A stretch of DNA of 56,587 nucleotides from Caulobacter sp. (GTDB lineage Bacteria > Pseudomonadota > Alphaproteobacteria > Caulobacterales > Caulobacteraceae): contig JAUSMJ010000006.1 of NCBI GenBank assembly GCA_030645575.1, forward strand, positions 1-56,587, given 5' to 3'. How positions within the stretch are numbered: position 1 is the first letter of the stretch; each line of letters starts with the position of its first letter. A program made the position numbers and the translations under genes. The notes below the pieces were generated by a model. That model had not been told where the DNA came from. It saw nothing but the letters and a program-made list of their open reading frames with translations, and did not search any database. This document shows positions 1-10,240 of the stretch, piece after piece.

Positions 1-48
1 GACAAACTCCTGCTTGCGATCCATCGCCGAGACTCCCGTGAACGGCAT
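1..48 (-). CDS. N-terminus of an IS481/IS3-like transposase, cut by the window edge
   Basis: Reading leftwards from an ATG at 48, sixteen codons are open to the window edge (MPFTGVSAMDRKQEFV). From memory, this short basic start followed by an xMDxxxxFV segment resembles the beginning of IS481-type integrase-core transposases, which go on into a helix-turn-helix. Only the first residues are visible, so the family call rests on this start plus the terminal-repeat-like DNA just upstream (49-126). No catalytic DDE residues can be seen here. It could be some other integrase-core protein. Confidence 0.45.
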   Translation of the reverse strand, partial: MPFTGVSAMDRKQEFV

Positions 49-126
49 CTCCAGACCTCCCTGCGAGGCCCAAAGGTGTCACGGATGTCCCCGAACACCC
101 GTCACCGATGTCTCCGGTCTGAACAC
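1..126 (-). mobile_element. End of an IS481-like insertion sequence
   Basis: Upstream of the transposase start the DNA holds two imperfect copies of a motif of the form GTCACsGATGTCyCCG (about 78-94 and 103-119), ending in GGTCTGAACA at about 125. Read from the element side this is a terminus beginning TGTTCAGACCGGAGAC. From memory, this type of end is typical of IS481-family elements. The junction with chromosomal DNA is placed near 125-126. The other end and any target duplication lie outside the window. Confidence 0.5.
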
Positions 127-219
127 CCAAGAGGGGGAGGAGAGGTTGCGCAGGGGATGGTCCCTCAGGCACTCTCCACACCGTTTCGCAAAACAACCCG
201 CCCGGGAGGCGCGACCGCC

Positions 220-744
220 ATGGCCATTTCGCTCTACGACATCACCGTCGGCCAGTATCTGCAGACCGTTGGCGCCGCCGCCGGGTTCCTCGATCGCGGG
301 CTCAAGCACTGCACCGACGAGGGTTCCAACCCCGACGATCTGGTCGGCCAGCGACTGGCCGGCGACATGCTGCCGCTGTCGTTCCAGGTCTCGTCGATCG
401 CCCACCATTCCATCGGCGCCATCGAGGCGGTGCAGAGCGGGGTGTTCAAGGCCACGGGCGGCCCGGCCATGCCCGAGACCTACGCTGGCCTGATCAAGAT
501 CGTCGCCGAGGCCGAGGCGGCGCTGAAGGCCCTGACGCCGGACGCGGTCAACGCCCTGGCCGGCAAGGACGTGACCTTCGAGTTCGGCCCGAACAAGATG
601 CCGTTCACGGCCGAGGGCTTCCTGCTGTCGTTCTCGCTGCCCAACTTCTACTTCCACGCCTCGACCGCCTACGACGTGCTGCGCGCCAACGGCGTGCCGC
701 TGGGCAAACGGTATTTCCTGGGCGCGCTGAAGCTGAAGGGGTAG
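220..744 (+). CDS. DUF1993 family protein
   Basis: A 174-residue soluble protein starting MAISLYDITVGQYLQT. The opening segment, a central region rich in small residues and a C-terminal HASTAYDVLRANGVPLGKRYFLG segment (about residues 145-168) match the DUF1993 family, which shares a DinB-like helical-bundle outline; its biochemical role is not established. The ATG at 220 is preferred to an earlier in-frame start because a GGGAGG Shine-Dalgarno lies about 9 bases upstream and homology begins there; the upstream reading overlaps the insertion-sequence end. It stands alone, with a palindromic repeat directly after it. Confidence 0.8.
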   Translation: MAISLYDITVGQYLQTVGAAAGFLDRGLKHCTDEGSNPDDLVGQRLAGDMLPLSFQVSSIAHHSIGAIEAVQSGVFKATGGPAMPETYAGLIKIVAEAEAALKALTPDAVNALAGKDVTFEFGPNKMPFTAEGFLLSFSLPNFYFHASTAYDVLRANGVPLGKRYFLGALKLKG

Positions 745-766
745 GGGCGCGCGCCCAACAGATCCC

Positions 767-878
767 GTCATCCTCGCCCTTGTGGCGAGGACCCCTCGTC
801 CCGCCGCACGTGCGGCATTCCAGCTGGATGGGTTCGAAACGCTTACGGAGGGGTCCTAGGCACAAGGCCTAGGATGAC
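767..878. repeat. REP-like palindrome pair
   Basis: Two hairpin units face each other. The left begins GTCATCCTCGCCC and folds with GGCGAGGACCCC. The right ends AGGCCTAGGATGAC. The outer ends GTCATCCT and AGGATGAC are exact inverted copies. The same design (GTCATC, stem, loop, stem, GGACCC, then an inverted partner about 100 bases on) recurs at 2070, 10111 and 55244. The right arm runs into the 3' end of the neighbouring aminotransferase gene. Confidence 0.8.
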
Positions 879-2017
879 GGCGTTGGGTTGCTCCGCGCCT
901 CAAACCACGGCCGCAACCGCCGCAGCGCCTCCTCGACCTCCGGCGTCGAAACGGCGAAGCTGATGCGGATGAACTTCCGCCCCTCGACCGGGTCGAAATC
1001 GACGCCGCTGGCCGTGGCCACGCCGGTGTCGCGCAACAGGTCCATGCAGAAGGCCAGGCTGTCGTCGGTCAGGTGGGCGACGCTGGCGTAGATGTAGAAG
1101 GCGCCGTCTGGCGGGGCGATCTCGCGCAGGCCCAGCCCCGGCAGGGCCTCCAGCAGCAGGGCGCGGTTGCGGCGATAGACCTCGACATGGCCCTCCAGCT
1201 CTTCGGTGGCGTCCATGGCGGCCAGGCCCGCGTGCTGGCTCAGCGACGGGGCGGTCAGGAACAGGTTGCCGACATAGGCGCGGGCGCTGGCCACCAGGTC
1301 GCGCGGCGCCAGCAGCCAGCCGAGCCGCCAGGCGACCATGCTGAAGTATTTGCTGAAGCTGTTGACCACCAGGGCGGTCGGCTCGACCTCGAGGATCGAG
1401 CGGCACGGCCCGACGTAGCTGAGGCCGTGATAGATTTCGTCCGAGACGATGCGGATTCCCCGCGCGCGGCAGACCCGTGCGATGGCCTCCAGCTCGTCGG
1501 CGTCGATGATCGTGCCGGTCGGGTTGGCCGGGCTGGCGATGATCACCCCGGCCGGGGCCGGGTCGAGGGCGGCGATGTGCGCGGCCGTCAGCTGGAAGCG
1601 GCTCTCGGCCCCGCAGGCGATCTCCACCGGCTCCATGCGCAGGGCCTTGAGCGTGTTGCGATAGGCGACGTAGCCGGGCCGGGCCAGCGCCACCCGGTCG
1701 CCCGGCGAGAAGGCCGCCAGCAGGGCCAGCACCAGGGCCGGCGAGGCGCCGCAGGTCAGGATGATGCGGCTTTCCTCGACCTCGACGCCATAGGTGTCGC
1801 GGTAGTGGCGGGCGATGCGCGCGCGCAGGGCCGGGCTCTCCCAATAGCCCATGCCGTCGGTGTCGAGCACATGGTGGGCCGCGGCGATGGCCGCCTTCGG
1901 CGCGCCGGTCGATGGCTGGCCGAACTCCATATGGATGATCGACCGACCCTGGGCCTTGAGCTCGTGGGCCAGGCGACTGATGGCGATGGCGTGGAACGGT
2001 TCGATCTGCGCGGTCAT
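869..2017 (-). CDS. PLP-dependent class I/II aminotransferase
   Basis: A 382-residue fold-type I aminotransferase of the aspartate-aminotransferase superfamily. The signature NSFSKYFSM...WRLGW (about residues 233-248) contains the lysine expected to bind pyridoxal phosphate. SPANPTGT and SDEIYHGL supply the Asn, Asp and Tyr that usually contact the cofactor. The C-terminal FIRISFA carries the arginine that normally binds the substrate carboxylate. The amino acid substrate cannot be read from sequence. The ATG at 2017 begins MTAQIEPFHAIAI, as in related proteins; an earlier in-frame start would read through repeat DNA. The stop and last few codons lie inside a REP-like unit, so the tail was probably reshaped by that insertion. 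Confidence 0.85.
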   Translation of the reverse strand: MTAQIEPFHAIAISRLAHELKAQGRSIIHMEFGQPSTGAPKAAIAAAHHVLDTDGMGYWESPALRARIARHYRDTYGVEVEESRIILTCGASPALVLALLAAFSPGDRVALARPGYVAYRNTLKALRMEPVEIACGAESRFQLTAAHIAALDPAPAGVIIASPANPTGTIIDADELEAIARVCRARGIRIVSDEIYHGLSYVGPCRSILEVEPTALVVNSFSKYFSMVAWRLGWLLAPRDLVASARAYVGNLFLTAPSLSQHAGLAAMDATEELEGHVEVYRRNRALLLEALPGLGLREIAPPDGAFYIYASVAHLTDDSLAFCMDLLRDTGVATASGVDFDPVEGRKFIRISFAVSTPEVEEALRRLRPWFEARSNPTPSS

Positions 2018-2069
2018 GGGTGGGTCTGAGCGTGGAACGGTGCATTGCGCAAGGGTTTCAAGCAACACC

Positions 2070-2192
2070 GTCATGGCCCGACTTGTTCGGGCCACCCATG
2101 CGCTGCGACTGTTCAGGACGGGGCGCTGATCGTGACGCGCCTTATCCGCTCTGACCGTGTTCCTGGGTGGCCCGCACAAGGCGGGCCATGAC
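2070..2192. repeat. REP-like palindrome pair
   Basis: The left unit begins GTCATGGCCCGACTTGTTCG and continues GGGCCACCCA. The right unit ends GGCGGGCCATGAC after GGGTGGCCCGCACAA. The outer GTCATGGCCCG/CGGGCCATGAC ends are inverted copies. It fills the space between the aminotransferase start and the M16 peptidase stop. The architecture matches the pairs at 767 and 10111, but the stem sequence differs. Confidence 0.75.
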
Positions 2193-2209
2193 GGTGGTAG
2201 TTTCGGCGC

Positions 2210-5050
2210 CTAGGGTTTCACCAGCGTCGGGCTGTCGAGGTCCAGAGTGTCCAGTGGGATGACCTGGGCGTTCGGCACGGCCGCCTTGATCGCCTCGCCG
2301 AACAGTCTGGCGTCGCCGACCACGATGGTGCTGGCCTTGGACGGATCGAAGATGTCGGCCGCGAAGGCCGACACCTGGTCGGCCGTGACCGCCTCGATCT
2401 TGCCGGTGAACAGGTTCATCTCGGAGAGGTCGATGTCGTAGACCGCCAGTCCGCCCAGCGTGCCGGCCAGGCCGCCGGTGGTGCCCAGATCGCGGCCGAA
2501 GTCGCCAACCAGCACCGACTTGCGCGCGGCCAGCTCGGCCGGCGTGGCCGGGGTGGTGGCCATGCGCGAGAGCTCGCCGCGGATCAGGGTGACCACCTCG
2601 GCGGTCGACTCGTTCTTGGTCTGGGTCGAGGCGGCGAAGCCGCCGACGATGCGCCGCGCCGACAGGCTGGAGCCGGCGCCGTAGGCCAGGCCGCGCTTGA
2701 CGCGGATCTCCTGGTTCAGCCGGGCCGAGTAGCCGCCGCCGAGCACCGTGTTGGCGACCATCCCGGCGTAGTAGCGCGGGTCGCTGCGGGCGATGCCGCG
2801 GCGGGCCAGGGTGACGGCCGCCTGGCCGGTATTGGGCATATCGACGATGACGTTGCGCACGGGCGGATTGGCGTCGGCCGTCGGCAGGGCGGGCAGGACC
2901 CCATCCGGCCGTTTCCAGCCGCCGAAGGCCGCCTCGGCCAGGGCGAAGCCCTGTTCGGGGGTCACGTCGCCGGCGATGACCAGCACCGCGTTGTCGGGCC
3001 GCCACCACGCATCGTGGATCGCCAGCAGGTCGGCGCGGGTCAGCTTCGGAAGCGAGGTCGGCGTGCCGCCGGCCACGTGGCCGAACGGCGAGCCGGCGTA
3101 GATGATCGGGGCGGTGACATAACCGGCCACCGTCCCGGGCCGCTTCAGCGCCACCGAGAAGCCGTCCAGCGCCTGGTCGCGCACGCGGTCCAGCTCCGCC
3201 TGGGCGAAGGCCGGGTTCAGCGTCACGTCGGCCATGATGTCCATGGCCGCCTCGAGGTTCTGCGGCATGACGTTGAGCGTGACCGACGAGGATTCCCAGC
3301 CCGAGTTGGCCGAGAGGTCGGCGCCGAGGGCCTCGGTCTGGCTGGAGATCTGCACCGAACCCCGGGTCGTGGTGCCCTCGGTCAGCAGTTCGGCCATCAT
3401 CGACGAGGCGCCGGCCCGGCCGACCGGGTCGATCGCGGCGCCGGACTTCACCGTCAGTTCAGCGGTGACCAGCGGCAGGTCACTGCTGCGCGCGACGATC
3501 ACCCGCAGGCCGTTGGCCAGGGTCTTCTCGGACGGCGTCGGCAGCACCGGGGCGACCGGCGTTCCCAGCGCCGGCGGCGCGACACGCTCGCCGTCGGGCG
3601 CCGGGCTGACCACCTGGCCGGTGAACCTGGGCGAGGCCACCGGTGTGACAGCCACCGGGGCCGGACCGGTCTCGCCGGCCGGGCGCTGGCCCTCGTCGAG
3701 ATAGCGCACCACCACCAGCCGGTCGTCGGCCAGATACTTGCGGGCCACGCGCTGCACGTCGGCGGCGGTGACGGCCTGCAGCTCGGCGATGCCGGTGTTG
3801 GCCTTGGCCGCGTCGCCCTCCATGACCAGGGCGTAGCCCAGGGCGAAGGCCCGGCCGTCGATCGTCTCCCGCTCGCGCACGGCGCTGGCGACCATCTCGG
3901 TCCTGGCCTCGGCCAGTTCGGCGTCAGTCGGCGGGGCGTCGCGCAGGCGGCGGATCTGGGTCATCAGGGCCGCCTGGCCGTCCTCGACCGTCTTGCCGCC
4001 CGCCATGATCGCGCCGACCCAGAACAGGCCCGGCTGGGCGTTGAGGTCGGCGCTGGAGAAGGCCGCCTGGGCGATCTGCTGATCATAGACCAGGCTGTTG
4101 TACAGCCGCGACGACTTGCCGCCCGACAGGATGGCGTCGAGCACCGTCAGGGCCGCGGCGTCAGGATCGGACGCGGCCGGACCCTGCCAGGTGATGGCCA
4201 CGGCCGGCAGCGGCACGTTGGGGGCGTAGCTGGTCACGGTCCGGGCGCCGGCGCGGGCCGGCTCGCGCACGGTTACGCGCGGCAGCGGCCCGGCCGGAGT
4301 CTTCAGCGATCCGAAATACTGATCGACCCAGGCGTTCAGCTCGGCCTCGTCGAAGTTGCCGACCACGATCAGGGCCGCGTTGTCGGGCCGGTAGTAGGTG
4401 GCGTGGAAGGCCAGCACGTCGTCGATCGTCGCGGCGTCGAGGTCCTCGATCGAGCCGATGCCCGGGCGCTTGTAGGGGTGGGTCGTGTAGCTGGCGTTCG
4501 GAATCACGATGCGGAAGAAGCGGCCGTAGGGGTCGGCCAGCACCCGCAGGCGCAGCTCCTCCTTCACCACGTCGCGTTCGGACTTGAAGCTGGCCTCATC
4601 GACGACCAGCGAGCCGAGCCGCTCGGACTCGGCCCACAGCAGCCGCTGCAGATGGTTGGCCGGCACCACCTCGTAGTAGTTGGTGAAATCCGACCAGGTG
4701 GAGGCGTTGTTGAACCCGCCCACATCCTCGGTCATGCGATCGAAGGACTCGCCGGGCAGATTGCGCGTGGCCTTGAACATCAGGTGTTCAAACAGGTGGG
4801 CGAAGCCCGAGCGGCCGGCCGGATCGTCCTTGGCGCCGACGCCGTACCAGACCTGGACCGTGACGTTCGGCGTCGCGCGGTCGAGCGCGTAGAAGACCTT
4901 CATGCCGTTGGCCAGCACGCGGGTCTTGAAGCCGATCGGCGGGACCTCGGCCGAGGCCGGCGCGGGTGCGGTCTGAGCCCAGGCGCCGCCCGCCAGCGGC
5001 GAGGACGACAGGGCGAGGGCGAGCAGCAGGGCCTTGGCCGGACGGTGCAT
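2210..5050 (-). CDS. Two-domain M16 family zinc metallopeptidase, exported
   Basis: A 946-residue protein with a signal peptide (hydrophobic to about residue 25, ending GAWAQ), so probably periplasmic. The N-terminal half has the inverted zinc motif HLFEH at about residues 85-89, with a glutamate pair near 164-165 in the usual place for the third zinc ligand. The second half, from about residue 505 (LANGLRVIVARSSDLPLVTAELTV), is another M16 unit with no HxxEH, so it is probably the non-catalytic half of the clam-shell. One chain holding both halves resembles pitrilysin-like or fused PqqL/YmxG-type peptidases. Substrate unknown. It stands alone, divergent from the small exported protein at 5184. 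Confidence 0.88.
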   Translation of the reverse strand: MHRPAKALLLALALSSSPLAGGAWAQTAPAPASAEVPPIGFKTRVLANGMKVFYALDRATPNVTVQVWYGVGAKDDPAGRSGFAHLFEHLMFKATRNLPGESFDRMTEDVGGFNNASTWSDFTNYYEVVPANHLQRLLWAESERLGSLVVDEASFKSERDVVKEELRLRVLADPYGRFFRIVIPNASYTTHPYKRPGIGSIEDLDAATIDDVLAFHATYYRPDNAALIVVGNFDEAELNAWVDQYFGSLKTPAGPLPRVTVREPARAGARTVTSYAPNVPLPAVAITWQGPAASDPDAAALTVLDAILSGGKSSRLYNSLVYDQQIAQAAFSSADLNAQPGLFWVGAIMAGGKTVEDGQAALMTQIRRLRDAPPTDAELAEARTEMVASAVRERETIDGRAFALGYALVMEGDAAKANTGIAELQAVTAADVQRVARKYLADDRLVVVRYLDEGQRPAGETGPAPVAVTPVASPRFTGQVVSPAPDGERVAPPALGTPVAPVLPTPSEKTLANGLRVIVARSSDLPLVTAELTVKSGAAIDPVGRAGASSMMAELLTEGTTTRGSVQISSQTEALGADLSANSGWESSSVTLNVMPQNLEAAMDIMADVTLNPAFAQAELDRVRDQALDGFSVALKRPGTVAGYVTAPIIYAGSPFGHVAGGTPTSLPKLTRADLLAIHDAWWRPDNAVLVIAGDVTPEQGFALAEAAFGGWKRPDGVLPALPTADANPPVRNVIVDMPNTGQAAVTLARRGIARSDPRYYAGMVANTVLGGGYSARLNQEIRVKRGLAYGAGSSLSARRIVGGFAASTQTKNESTAEVVTLIRGELSRMATTPATPAELAARKSVLVGDFGRDLGTTGGLAGTLGGLAVYDIDLSEMNLFTGKIEAVTADQVSAFAADIFDPSKASTIVVGDARLFGEAIKAAVPNAQVIPLDTLDLDSPTLVKP

Positions 5051-5183
5051 GAGGGGCTCCAGGAGAACGTTGCACCGGACCCTAGCACCCGCCCGGGAAA
5101 GCGAAACCTTACGGTCCTGTCATGTGGCGTACTGGACGGAAAGGTTGCGGGCGAGCAAGCTCGTCACACAACGGGAGGCCTCC

Positions 5184-5891
5184 ATGAAAGCTCTTCATCT
5201 CGCCGCGCTCGCGGCCTGCCTTGTGTTTGCCGGCGGCGCCGTCGCCGTCGCCCAGGATGCGTCCGTCGATGAGATCGTCGTCACCGGGTCGCGGATCACC
5301 GAATATGATGCGCTGCAGACGCCGCATGTGGTGCTCAAGCGCCGGGCCGATAACCTGATCACGGTGGTCAAGGTTGTCTGCGACACCCGCGACGAACGGC
5401 TGCGCAAGGAAGAACTCAAGGCCACGCTGCGCAACATGATCAAGGCCGCGGGACCGGGCTCGGGCATTGAACTGGGCCTGGGGGACGAGGTCGTCGGGCG
5501 CTTTGACGCCACCATGCTGGACGCCGTGATCGTCCGCGACAACAAGCCGGACACCAGCTACGCCAAGGTGATCATCAAGACCCGCATCCTGCCGACCGAC
5601 GGCTATGACACCGCCACGGGCAGGGTCGAGGCCTTCGTCGAGCGCACCGCCAAGGCCGGGCGGACCGAAATCCTGCTCGACGACGACTGGAACCTGACGC
5701 TGATCGGACCCGAGCGCTATCGCGTCGAGATCATCGCCCTGGTCGCCGCCGACGCGAAGCGGTCGGCCGGGGCGTTCGGCGAGGCCTACGGAGCCAAGGT
5801 CGATGGCCTGCAACTGCCGGTCAGCTGGTATCAATCCGGCCCGCTTGAGCTGGCGCTGTACATCCCCTACCGGCAGACCATCGAACGCTAG
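5184..5891 (+). CDS. Exported hypothetical protein with a TonB-receptor-like N-terminal motif
   Basis: A 235-residue protein with a clear signal peptide (MKALHLAALAACLVFAGGA, cleavage near AVAVAQ). Right after the cleavage site is VDEIVVTGSRI, a string typical of the start of mature TonB-dependent receptors, but the protein is far too short for a beta-barrel. The C-terminal part (GAFGEAYGAKVDGLQLPVSW...LYIPY) faintly recalls SIMPL-type periplasmic proteins. I do not recognise a characterised family. The ATG at 5184 is chosen because GGGAGG lies about 8 bases upstream and the signal peptide starts there. It is convergent with the SRPBCC gene that follows. Confidence 0.7.
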   Translation: MKALHLAALAACLVFAGGAVAVAQDASVDEIVVTGSRITEYDALQTPHVVLKRRADNLITVVKVVCDTRDERLRKEELKATLRNMIKAAGPGSGIELGLGDEVVGRFDATMLDAVIVRDNKPDTSYAKVIIKTRILPTDGYDTATGRVEAFVERTAKAGRTEILLDDDWNLTLIGPERYRVEIIALVAADAKRSAGAFGEAYGAKVDGLQLPVSWYQSGPLELALYIPYRQTIER

Positions 5892-5941
5892 TGACCCTGC
5901 CGAAGGTCGCGGGCGCTCGTGGCGGGCCCCTGCGAACTTCA

Positions 5942-6532
5942 TCAGGGCGCGCGACCTTCCGCCTCGACCTCCCGCCGCAGGGCGCGCAGGGCGTCGGCGA
6001 CGTCCGCCCTCATCGCCGCCCTGGCGATGAAGGGCGGCGCGGGGAAGGGTGAGCTGGCGCGATTCTGGTAGATCACCAGGGTGTTGCCGTTGGCCATGGT
6101 CTCCAGCCGCCAGCCGCCCTTGCAATAACGAATGTCGCCCGCCGTGCAGCGGAAGCGGATGGCGCCCGGCGGGTCGAAGTCGGAGCGGAACACCGTGCGG
6201 AAGGTCGGCAGGATGTTGTTCCAGCGCACGGTCATCTCGCGCACGTCCCAGGCCCCGCCGGGGTCGCGGCTGGTGACGCGGCAGGTCTTGACGCTGGGGG
6301 CCATGCGCCCGGCCCGGCCGCAGTCGAGAATGGTGCGCCAGACCACCTCCCGCGGGGCGTTGATCTCCACCGCGCCGTACACGACGCCGGACACCCCGCC
6401 GCCGTCGGGGCGCACCTCGGCATGGACGCCGCCGCTGGCCAGCCTGGCCAGCACCGCCGGACCGGGGACCCAGTCGGCCTGGGCGGCGCCGGCGGTCAGA
6501 AGCAGAAGCAGGGCGGAGAGGACCAGGCGCAT
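5942..6532 (-). CDS. Exported SRPBCC/START-like (polyketide cyclase-type) protein
   Basis: A 196-residue protein with a signal peptide (MRLVLSALLLLLTAGAAQA). The body has the order seen in SRPBCC ligand-binding folds: an early strand VVYGAVEINAPREVVWRTILD, then VREMTVRWNNILPTFRTVFRS, and a long C-terminal helix. A hydrophobic ligand is the usual inference for the fold, but none can be named. The ATG at 6532 gives a clean signal peptide; an earlier in-frame start would add 18 unlikely residues. It follows acs on the same strand with 22 bases between them, so it may be cotranscribed. Confidence 0.7.
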   Translation of the reverse strand: MRLVLSALLLLLTAGAAQADWVPGPAVLARLASGGVHAEVRPDGGGVSGVVYGAVEINAPREVVWRTILDCGRAGRMAPSVKTCRVTSRDPGGAWDVREMTVRWNNILPTFRTVFRSDFDPPGAIRFRCTAGDIRYCKGGWRLETMANGNTLVIYQNRASSPFPAPPFIARAAMRADVADALRALRREVEAEGRAP

Positions 6533-6554
6533 CGCGTGTCCGCTCCCCCGCGCG

Positions 6555-8501
<1,947 letters not shown>

Positions 8502-8578
8502 CTCCCTTGCCTTCTTGTTGCGCGCGAGTATGCGGATGGCGGTCGGCGGCGCAAGGATGCCGCCGCGGGAGTTTTCCA

Positions 8579-9328
8579 ATGCTGCTCGCCAAATCCACCT
8601 GGCCCGAGATCGAGGCCTTCCTCCAGCGGTCAAAGACGGTCGTGGTTCCCATCGGCTCGAACGAGCAGCACGGCCCGACGGGCCTGCTCGGCACCGACTG
8701 GATGTGCCCCGAGATCATCGCCCATGAGGCCCAGAAGGGCCGCGATGACCTGCTGATCGCCCCGACCTTCAACATCGGCATGGCCCAGCATCACCTGGGC
8801 TTTCCGGGGACCATATCCTTGCGGCCCACGACCTTCATCGCGGCCATCGGCGACTGGTGCCGGTCGCTGGCCGGGCACGGCTTCACGAAGATCTATTTCC
8901 TCAACGGCCACGGCGGCAACGTGCACACCATCGAGGCGGCGTTCAGCGAGCTCTACGCCGAGGCCAGCTTCGCCGGAAAGCCGCGCGGCTTCGCCTGCCG
9001 GCTGAAGAACTGGTGGGATCTGTCGGGCGTGAACAGCCTGGCCAACCGCCAGTTTCCCGTCGGCCACGGCAGCCATGCGACGCCGTCCGAGATCGCGGTG
9101 ACCCAGTGGGCCTATCCCGACGCCATCAAGTCGGCCAACTACGCCCCCCAGATCGCCCCGACTGGCCCGATCCGCGAGGCCCTCGACTTCCGCGCCCGCT
9201 ACGCCGACGGCCGCATGGGCTCGGACCCGGCTCTGGCCACCCCGGAGAAGGGCGGCGACCTGGTGGCCCTGGCGGCGAAGGGTCTGATCGAGGACGTGGC
9301 GGGCTTCGCGGCCGAGGTGGCGCCGTAG
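8579..9328 (+). CDS. Creatininase family amidohydrolase
   Basis: A 249-residue protein of the creatininase/formamide-hydrolase superfamily. Likely metal ligands are visible in order: SNEQHG (Glu and His, about residues 28-32), GTDW (Asp, about 39), and NGHGGN (about 105-110). Members hydrolyse small amides or act in cofactor maturation, so creatinine itself is not implied. The ATG at 8579 ([14 protein letters not shown]) is the natural start; it lies 77 bases from the divergent acs start, so the two probably share a promoter region. No neighbour suggests a pathway. Confidence 0.82.
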   Translation: MLLAKSTWPEIEAFLQRSKTVVVPIGSNEQHGPTGLLGTDWMCPEIIAHEAQKGRDDLLIAPTFNIGMAQHHLGFPGTISLRPTTFIAAIGDWCRSLAGHGFTKIYFLNGHGGNVHTIEAAFSELYAEASFAGKPRGFACRLKNWWDLSGVNSLANRQFPVGHGSHATPSEIAVTQWAYPDAIKSANYAPQIAPTGPIREALDFRARYADGRMGSDPALATPEKGGDLVALAAKGLIEDVAGFAAEVAP

Positions 9329-9390
9329 GGCCCCCGGGGTCACGCCCGGGCCGGGATGACAGTGGGAGACGGGCCGCCTAAGTCTTGCCC

Positions 9391-10107
9391 ATGACCACCG
9401 CCGACGCCGACCACGAGACCCGCGCCCGCGCCGAGCTGGCCGCCTGGCGCGCGGCCATGCTGGCCGAGCCCTCGCCCCTGGCGAAGGCGGCCAAGGGCCT
9501 GCAGATGCAGGTCAACCGGATGATCCCGGACAAGATCCACGCGGCCGTCACCAAGGTCATCGAGCAGATGACGCGCGGCATCCTGGCCGGCTCGGACTTC
9601 GTCAGCGGCCCGCCGCTGGCCGTCGGGTCGCTGCGCGAGCGCGAGGCGCGGGTGCGCAAGGCGATCGACGGCTATCGCAATGTCGCCACCCTGGAGGGCG
9701 GCGCGACCGGCGCCGGCGGCTTCCTGCTGGCGGCGGCCGACTTCCCGGCCCTGATCGCCATCAAGATCAAGCTGCTGTTCGAGATCGCCGGCCTCTACGG
9801 CCACGACGTGCGCGACTGGCGCGAGCGACTGTACATCCTGTCGATCTTCCAGCTGGCGTTTTCGGGCGCCGACCACCGCCGGGACGTGCTGCTGGCCATG
9901 ACCGAAGGCCGGCAACCCGCGACGCCCGAGGACTTCGACTGGCGCAAGTTCCAGCAGGAGTATCGCGACTACATCGATCTGGCGAAACTGGCCCAGCTGC
10001 TGCCGATCATCGGCGCGCCGGTCGGGGCCATCGTCAACTGGCGCCTGGTCGAACAGCTCGGCGAGACGGCGATGAACGCGTATCGGATGCGGTGGTTTTC
10101 CCGATAG
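9391..10107 (+). CDS. EcsC family protein
   Basis: A 238-residue protein of the EcsC family. It has a hydrophobic glycine- and alanine-rich segment at about residues 108-135 (GGATGAGGFLLAAADFPALI) and a second near 205-225 (LAQLLPIIGAPVGAIVNW). In Bacillus, EcsC accompanies an ABC transporter, but here there is no transporter nearby and the function is unknown. The ATG at 9391 is preferred to a TTG two codons earlier. A REP-like pair begins 3 bases after the stop and probably shapes its mRNA end. Confidence 0.8.
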   Translation: MTTADADHETRARAELAAWRAAMLAEPSPLAKAAKGLQMQVNRMIPDKIHAAVTKVIEQMTRGILAGSDFVSGPPLAVGSLREREARVRKAIDGYRNVATLEGGATGAGGFLLAAADFPALIAIKIKLLFEIAGLYGHDVRDWRERLYILSIFQLAFSGADHRRDVLLAMTEGRQPATPEDFDWRKFQQEYRDYIDLAKLAQLLPIIGAPVGAIVNWRLVEQLGETAMNAYRMRWFSR

Positions 10108-10110
10108 ATC

Positions 10111-10222
10111 GTCATCCTCGGGCTTGTCCCGAGGACCCCTTTGTCCGCGACCCGACCGCTCCAAGCCGGAACGTCGCCCCCGCGGCTGCTTGAGGGTTCC
10201 TCGCCACAAGGGCGAGGATGAC
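10111..10222. repeat. REP-like palindrome pair
   Basis: The left unit begins GTCATCCTCGGGCTTGTCCC and continues GAGGACCCC. The right unit ends GGCGAGGATGAC after GGTTCCTCGCCACAA. This is the closest relative of the pair at 767: the right unit here matches the left unit there in the CCTCGCC stem. It lies in the convergent gap between the EcsC and ArsR genes. Confidence 0.8.
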
Positions 10223-10240
10223 GAAGGGTTTGGCGCCAAA

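Noticed and set aside
766..878. CRISPR-like or terminator interpretation of the palindrome pair
   Set aside because: Only two inverted units and no regular direct repeats or spacers, so not CRISPR; no T-tract, so not an intrinsic terminator.
3014..5272. Long plus-strand open frame (about 750 codons) opposite the M16 peptidase gene
   Set aside because: It is the antisense shadow of a high-GC gene; it lacks domains, is rich in Arg/Gly/Val/His, and the minus-strand gene has clear motifs and a signal peptide.
5184..5891. TonB-dependent receptor
   Set aside because: Only the N-terminal motif fits; the length excludes a beta-barrel and plug.
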